A stretch of DNA of 64,000 nucleotides. Origin: Litoditis marina (lineage: Eukaryota; Nematoda; Chromadorea; Rhabditida; Rhabditidae). The position numbers and the translations under genes were made by a program. Each line of letters starts with the position of its first letter. Position 1 is the first letter of the stretch. Positions 60,001-64,000 of this stretch are shown here, one piece after another. The stretch is from the NCBI GenBank assembly GCA_964036275.1, contig CAXIWQ010000389.1, positions 1 to 64,000 on the forward strand. The letters run 5' to 3'. The notes under the pieces are model-generated. The model had not been told where the DNA came from and did no database searches. It saw only the letters and a list, made by a program, of their open reading frames with translations.

Positions 60001-63000
60001 ATGGTAGTTGTTACTATAAGTGGGGAGATATTCCAACTGAGTAGTAACAGTGTACTAAAGGTTTTTCATGTATACAAGCTCTGTATCGAAACTCAGAAAG
60101 TTCGAATTTTGGCCGCGCTGATATTGAATCGGCCGGATTTCGAAGTTTTCACAGGTCAATCTGAAGATTGTACGAAGGCCAATTGTTTCATAATAGTTGT
60201 TACAATGAGTGGGAAGATAGTCCAATTGAGTAGTAACAGTGTACTAAAGGTTTTTCATGTATACAAGCTCTGTATCGAAACTCAGAAAGTTCGAATTTTG
60301 GCCGCGCTGATATTGAATCGGCCGGATTTCGAAGTTTTCACCGGTCAATCTGAAGATTGTAAGGAGGCCAATTGTTTCATAATAGTTGTTACAATAAGTG
60401 GGAAGATAGTCCAATTAAGTGGTAACAGTGTACGGAAGGTTTTTCACGTATACAAGCTCTGTATCGAAACTCAGAAGTTCGAATTTTGGCCGCGCTGATA
60501 TTCAATCGGCCGGGTTCCGAAGTTTTCACCGGTCAACCTGAAGATTGTAAATAGGTCAATTGTTTCACGTTAGTTGTTACTATAAGTGGAAAGATAGTCC
60601 AATTAAGTAGTAACAGCGTACTAAAGGTGTTTCATGTATACAAGCTCTGTATCGAAACTAAGAAAGTTCGAATTTTGGCCGCGCTGATATTGAATCGGCC
60701 GGATTGCGAAGTTTTCACAGGTCAATCTGAAGATTGTACGAATGCCAATTGTTTCATAATAGTTGTTACAATAAGTGGGAAGATAGTCCAATTAAGTAGT
60801 AACAGTGTACTAAAAGCTTTTCATGTATACAAGCTCTGTATCGAAACTCAGAAAGTTCGAATTTTGGCCGCGCTGATATTCAATCGGCCGGATTCCGAAG
60901 TTTTCACAGGTCAATCTGAAGATTGTAAGAAAACCAATTGTTTCATGGTAGTTGTTACCATAAGTGGGAAGATAGTCCAATTGAGTAGTAACAGTGTACT
61001 AAAGATTTTTCATGTATACAAGATCTGTATCGAAACTCAGAAAGTTCGAATTTTGGCCGCGCTGATATTGAATCGGCCGGATTTCGAAGTTTTCACCGGT
61101 CAACCTGAAGATTGTAAGGAGGCCAATTGTTTCATGGTAGTTGTTACTATAAGTGGAAAGATAGTCCAATTAAGTAGTAACAGCGTACTAAAGGTTTTTC
61201 ATGTATACAAGCTCTGTATCGAAACTCAGAAAGTTCGAATTTTGGCCGCGCTGATATTCAATCGGCCGGATTCCGAAGTTTTCACAGGTCAACCTGAAGA
61301 TTGTAAGAAAACCAATTGTTTCATGGTAGTTGTTACTATAAGTGGGGAGATATTCCAACTGAGTAGTAACAGTGTACTAAAGGTTTTTCATGTATACAAG
61401 CTCTGTATCGAAACTCAGAAAGTTCGAATTTTGGCCGCGCTGATATTGAATCGGCCGGATTTCGAGGTTTTCACAGGTCAATCTGAAGATTGTACGAAGG
61501 CCAATTGTTTCATAATAGTTGTTACAATGAGTGGGAAGATAGTCCAATTGAGTATTAACAGTGTACTAAAGGTTTTTCATGTATACAAGCTCTGTATCGA
61601 AACTCAGAAAGTTCGAATTTTGGCCGCGCTGATATTGAATCGGCCGGATTTCGAAGTTTTCACAGGTCAATCTGAAGATTGTACGAAGGCCAATTGTTTC
61701 ATAATAGTTGTTACAATGAGTGGGAAGATAGTCCAATTGAGTAGTAACAGTGTACTAAAGGTTTTTCATGTATACAAGCTCTGTATCGAAACTCAGAAAG
61801 TTCGAATTTCGGCCGCGCTGATATTCAATCGGCCGGATTCCGAAGTTTTCACCGGTCAATCTGAAGATTGTAAGGAGGCCAATTGTTTCATGGTAGTTGT
61901 TACCATAAGTGGAAAGATAGTCCAATTGAGTAGTAACAGTGTACTAAAGATTTTTCATGTATACAAGCTCTGTATCGAAACTCAGAAAGTTCGAATTTTG
62001 GCCGCGCTGATATTGAATCGGCCGGATTTCGAAGTTTTCACCGGTCAATCTGAAGATTGTAAGGAGGCCAATTGTTTCATGGTAGTTGTTACCATAAGTG
62101 GGAAGATAGTCCAATTGAGTAGTAACAGCGTACTAAAGGTTTTTCATGTTTACAAGCTCTGTATCGAAACTCAGAAAGTTCGAATTTTGGCCGCGCTGAT
62201 ATTCAATCGGCCGGATTCCGAAGTTTTCACAGGTCAATCTGAAGATTGTAAGAAAACCAATTGTTTCATGTTAGTTGTTACCATAAGTGGGAAAATAGTC
62301 CAATTGAGTAGTAACAGTGTACTAAAGATTTTTCATGTATACAAGCTCTGTATCGAAACTCAGAAAGTTCGAATTTTGGCCGCGCTGATATTGAATCGGC
62401 CGGATTCCGAAGTTTTCACAGGTCAATCTGAAGATTGTAAGAAAACCAATTGTTTCATGGTAGTTGTTACTATAAGTGGGGAGATAGTCCAATTGAGTAG
62501 TAACAGTGTACTAAAGGTTTTTCATGTATACAAGCTCTGTATCGAAACTCAGAAAGTTCGAATTTTGGCCGCGCTGATATTTAATCGGCCGGATTCCGAA
62601 GTTTTCACAGGTCAATCTGAAGATTGTAAGAAAACGAATTGTTTCATGGTAGTTGTTACTATAAGTGGGGAGATAGTCCAACTGAGTAGTAACAGTGTAC
62701 TAAAGGTTTTTCATGTATACAAGCTCTGTATCGAAACCCAGAAAGTTCGAATTTTGGCCGCGCTGATATTGAATCGGCCGGATTTCGAAGTTTTCACAGA
62801 ACAATCTAAAGATTGTAAGAAAACCAATTGTTTCATGGTAGTTGTTACCATACGTGGGAAGATAGTCCAATTGAGTAGTAACAGTGTACTAAAGGTTTTT
62901 CATGTATACAAGCTCTGTATCGAAACTCAGAAAGTTTGAATTTTGGCCGCGCTGATATTGAATCGGACGGATTTCGAAGTTTTCACCGGTCAATCTGAAG

Positions 63001-64000
63001 ATTGTAAGGAGGCCAATTGTTTCATGGTAGTTGTGACCATAAGTGGGAAGATAGTCCAATTGAGTAGTAACAGTGTACTAAAGGTTTTTCATGTATACAA
63101 GCTCTGTATCGAAACTCAGAAGGTTTGAATTTTGGCCGCGCTGATATTGAATCGGACGGATTTCGAAGTTTTCACCGGTCAATCTGAAGATTGTAAGGAG
63201 GCCAATTGTTTCATGGTAGTTGTGACCATAAGTGGGAAGATAGTCCAATTGAGTACTAACAGTGTACTGAAGGTTTTACATGTATACAAGCTCTGTATCG
63301 AAACTCAGAAAGTTCGAATTTTGGCCGCGCTGATATTGAATCGGCCGGATTTCGAAGTTTTCACCGGTCAATCTCAAGATTGTAAGGAGGCCAATTGTTT
63401 CATGGTAGTTGTGACCATAAGTGGAAAGATAGTCCAATTGAGTAGTAACAGTGTACTAAAGGTTTTTCATGTATACAACCTCTGTATCGAAACTCAGAAA
63501 GTTCGAATTTTGGCCGCGCTGATATTCAATCGGCCGGATTCCGAAGTTTTCACAGGTCAATCTGAAGATTGTAAGGAAACCAATTGTTTCATAATAGTTG
63601 TTACAATAAGTGGGAAGATAGTTCAATTAAGTGGTAACAGTGTACGGAAGGTTTTTCATGTATACAAGCTCTGTATCGAAACTCAGAAAGTTCGAATTTT
63701 GGCCGCGCTGATATTGAATCGGCCGGATTTCGAAGTTTTCACAGGTCAATCTGAAGATTGTAAGAAAACCAATTGTTTCATGGTAGTTGTTACCATAAGT
63801 GGGAAGATAGTCCAATTGAGTAGTAACAGTGTACTAAAGATTTTTCATGTATACAAGATCTGTATCGAAACTCAGAAAGTTCGAATTTTGGCCGCGCTGA
63901 TATTGAATCGGCCGGATTTCGAAGTTTTCACCGGTCAACCTGAAGATTGTAAGGAGGCCAATTGTTTCATGGTAGTTGTTACTATAAGTGGAAAGATAGT
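51083..64000 (+). repeat. 189-bp satellite, array D
   Basis: About 68 monomers in + orientation, free of LINE fragments. Frequent variants here are GGGGAGATATTCC, CTAAAGATTTTTC and GTTACCATAAG. Its own higher-order repeats are visible in the 3' half: the stop-class boundary followed by the CTAAGAAAG variant recurs at 57358, 59434 and 60567, spaced 2076 and 1133 bp (11 and 6 monomers minus 3 and 1 bp). Monomers without the TAG-bearing class follow one another for long stretches, so open frames reach 585 codons (53497-55254) and 770 codons (60627-62939). The array continues past the window end. Confidence 0.96.
57244..57250 (+). other. Empty LINE target site 1
   Basis: AAGCTCT in a monomer that has the same flanking variants as the LINE-bearing monomers: AAGTGGTAAC and GTACGGAAGG upstream and CGGCCGGGTTCCG downstream. 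The satellite runs straight through, giving the pre-insertion state of the LINE fragment. Equivalent sites occur at 59320-59326 and 60454-60460; a partly matching one lies at 63666-63672. Confidence 0.75.

Noticed and set aside
51418..62939. Long + strand open frames in the satellite (400, 585, 464, 354, 337 and 770 codons) as protein genes
   Set aside because: They follow automatically from a stop-free 189-bp monomer. They start wherever a stop ends, often at TTG, show no domain, and are broken by single-base indels elsewhere in the same arrays.

Overview
The window is non-bacterial repeat DNA, almost certainly from an invertebrate animal genome. It has no operons, no ribosome-binding-site architecture, no rRNA or tRNA gene and no host gene that I recognise. 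Most of it is one tandem satellite with a 189-bp monomer, interrupted by several kinds of transposable element. The host cannot be named from sequence alone; the AT-rich element sequence, the Penelope-like element with an N-terminal GIY-YIG domain and the RTE-like LINE tail would all suit an invertebrate.

Layout: (1) 1-13559, satellite array A (+ strand sense), with three copies of a 5'-truncated LINE fragment, two copies of a 100-bp hairpin insert and many one-base indels. (2) 13560-18139, a complete non-coding LTR-type element: two 499/500-bp terminal direct repeats, a 5-bp target duplication CTCTG, a primer-binding-site-like motif, and a 3.6-kb interior without genes. (3) 18140-36043, array B, a very homogeneous higher-order-repeat (HOR) region with nine copies of the same LINE fragment. 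Copy-to-copy spacings equal n x 189 + 301 bp within a few bases. (4) 36078-39045, array C, the same satellite in inverted orientation. (5) 39046-51047, a Penelope-like retroelement (PLE) bounded by two apparently identical 1233-bp direct repeats (pLTRs). It carries an intact reverse-transcriptase ORF, a decayed N-terminal GIY-YIG nuclease region and a candidate hammerhead ribozyme in each pLTR. A gene-less DNA element with about 200-bp terminal inverted repeats lies between the 5' leader and the ORF. (6) 51083-64000, array D, satellite in + orientation without the LINE fragment but with the matching empty target sites.

Inferred history: a LINE fragment inserted into one satellite monomer, with a 7-bp target duplication, and was then amplified with the satellite as part of an HOR. 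The unfilled ancestral monomer survives in array D. The PLE inserted into the satellite at one phase position, and a segment of about 15 kb (36078-51082) holding array C and the PLE was later inverted in place. Both inversion breakpoints fall at the same phase of the monomer. The LTR-type element inserted late, because sister HOR units with an empty site exist.

Because 189 is divisible by 3 and one frame of the monomer lacks stops, the satellite generates long open frames (up to 770 codons). I do not treat these as genes. The only convincing protein-coding feature is the PLE reverse transcriptase.
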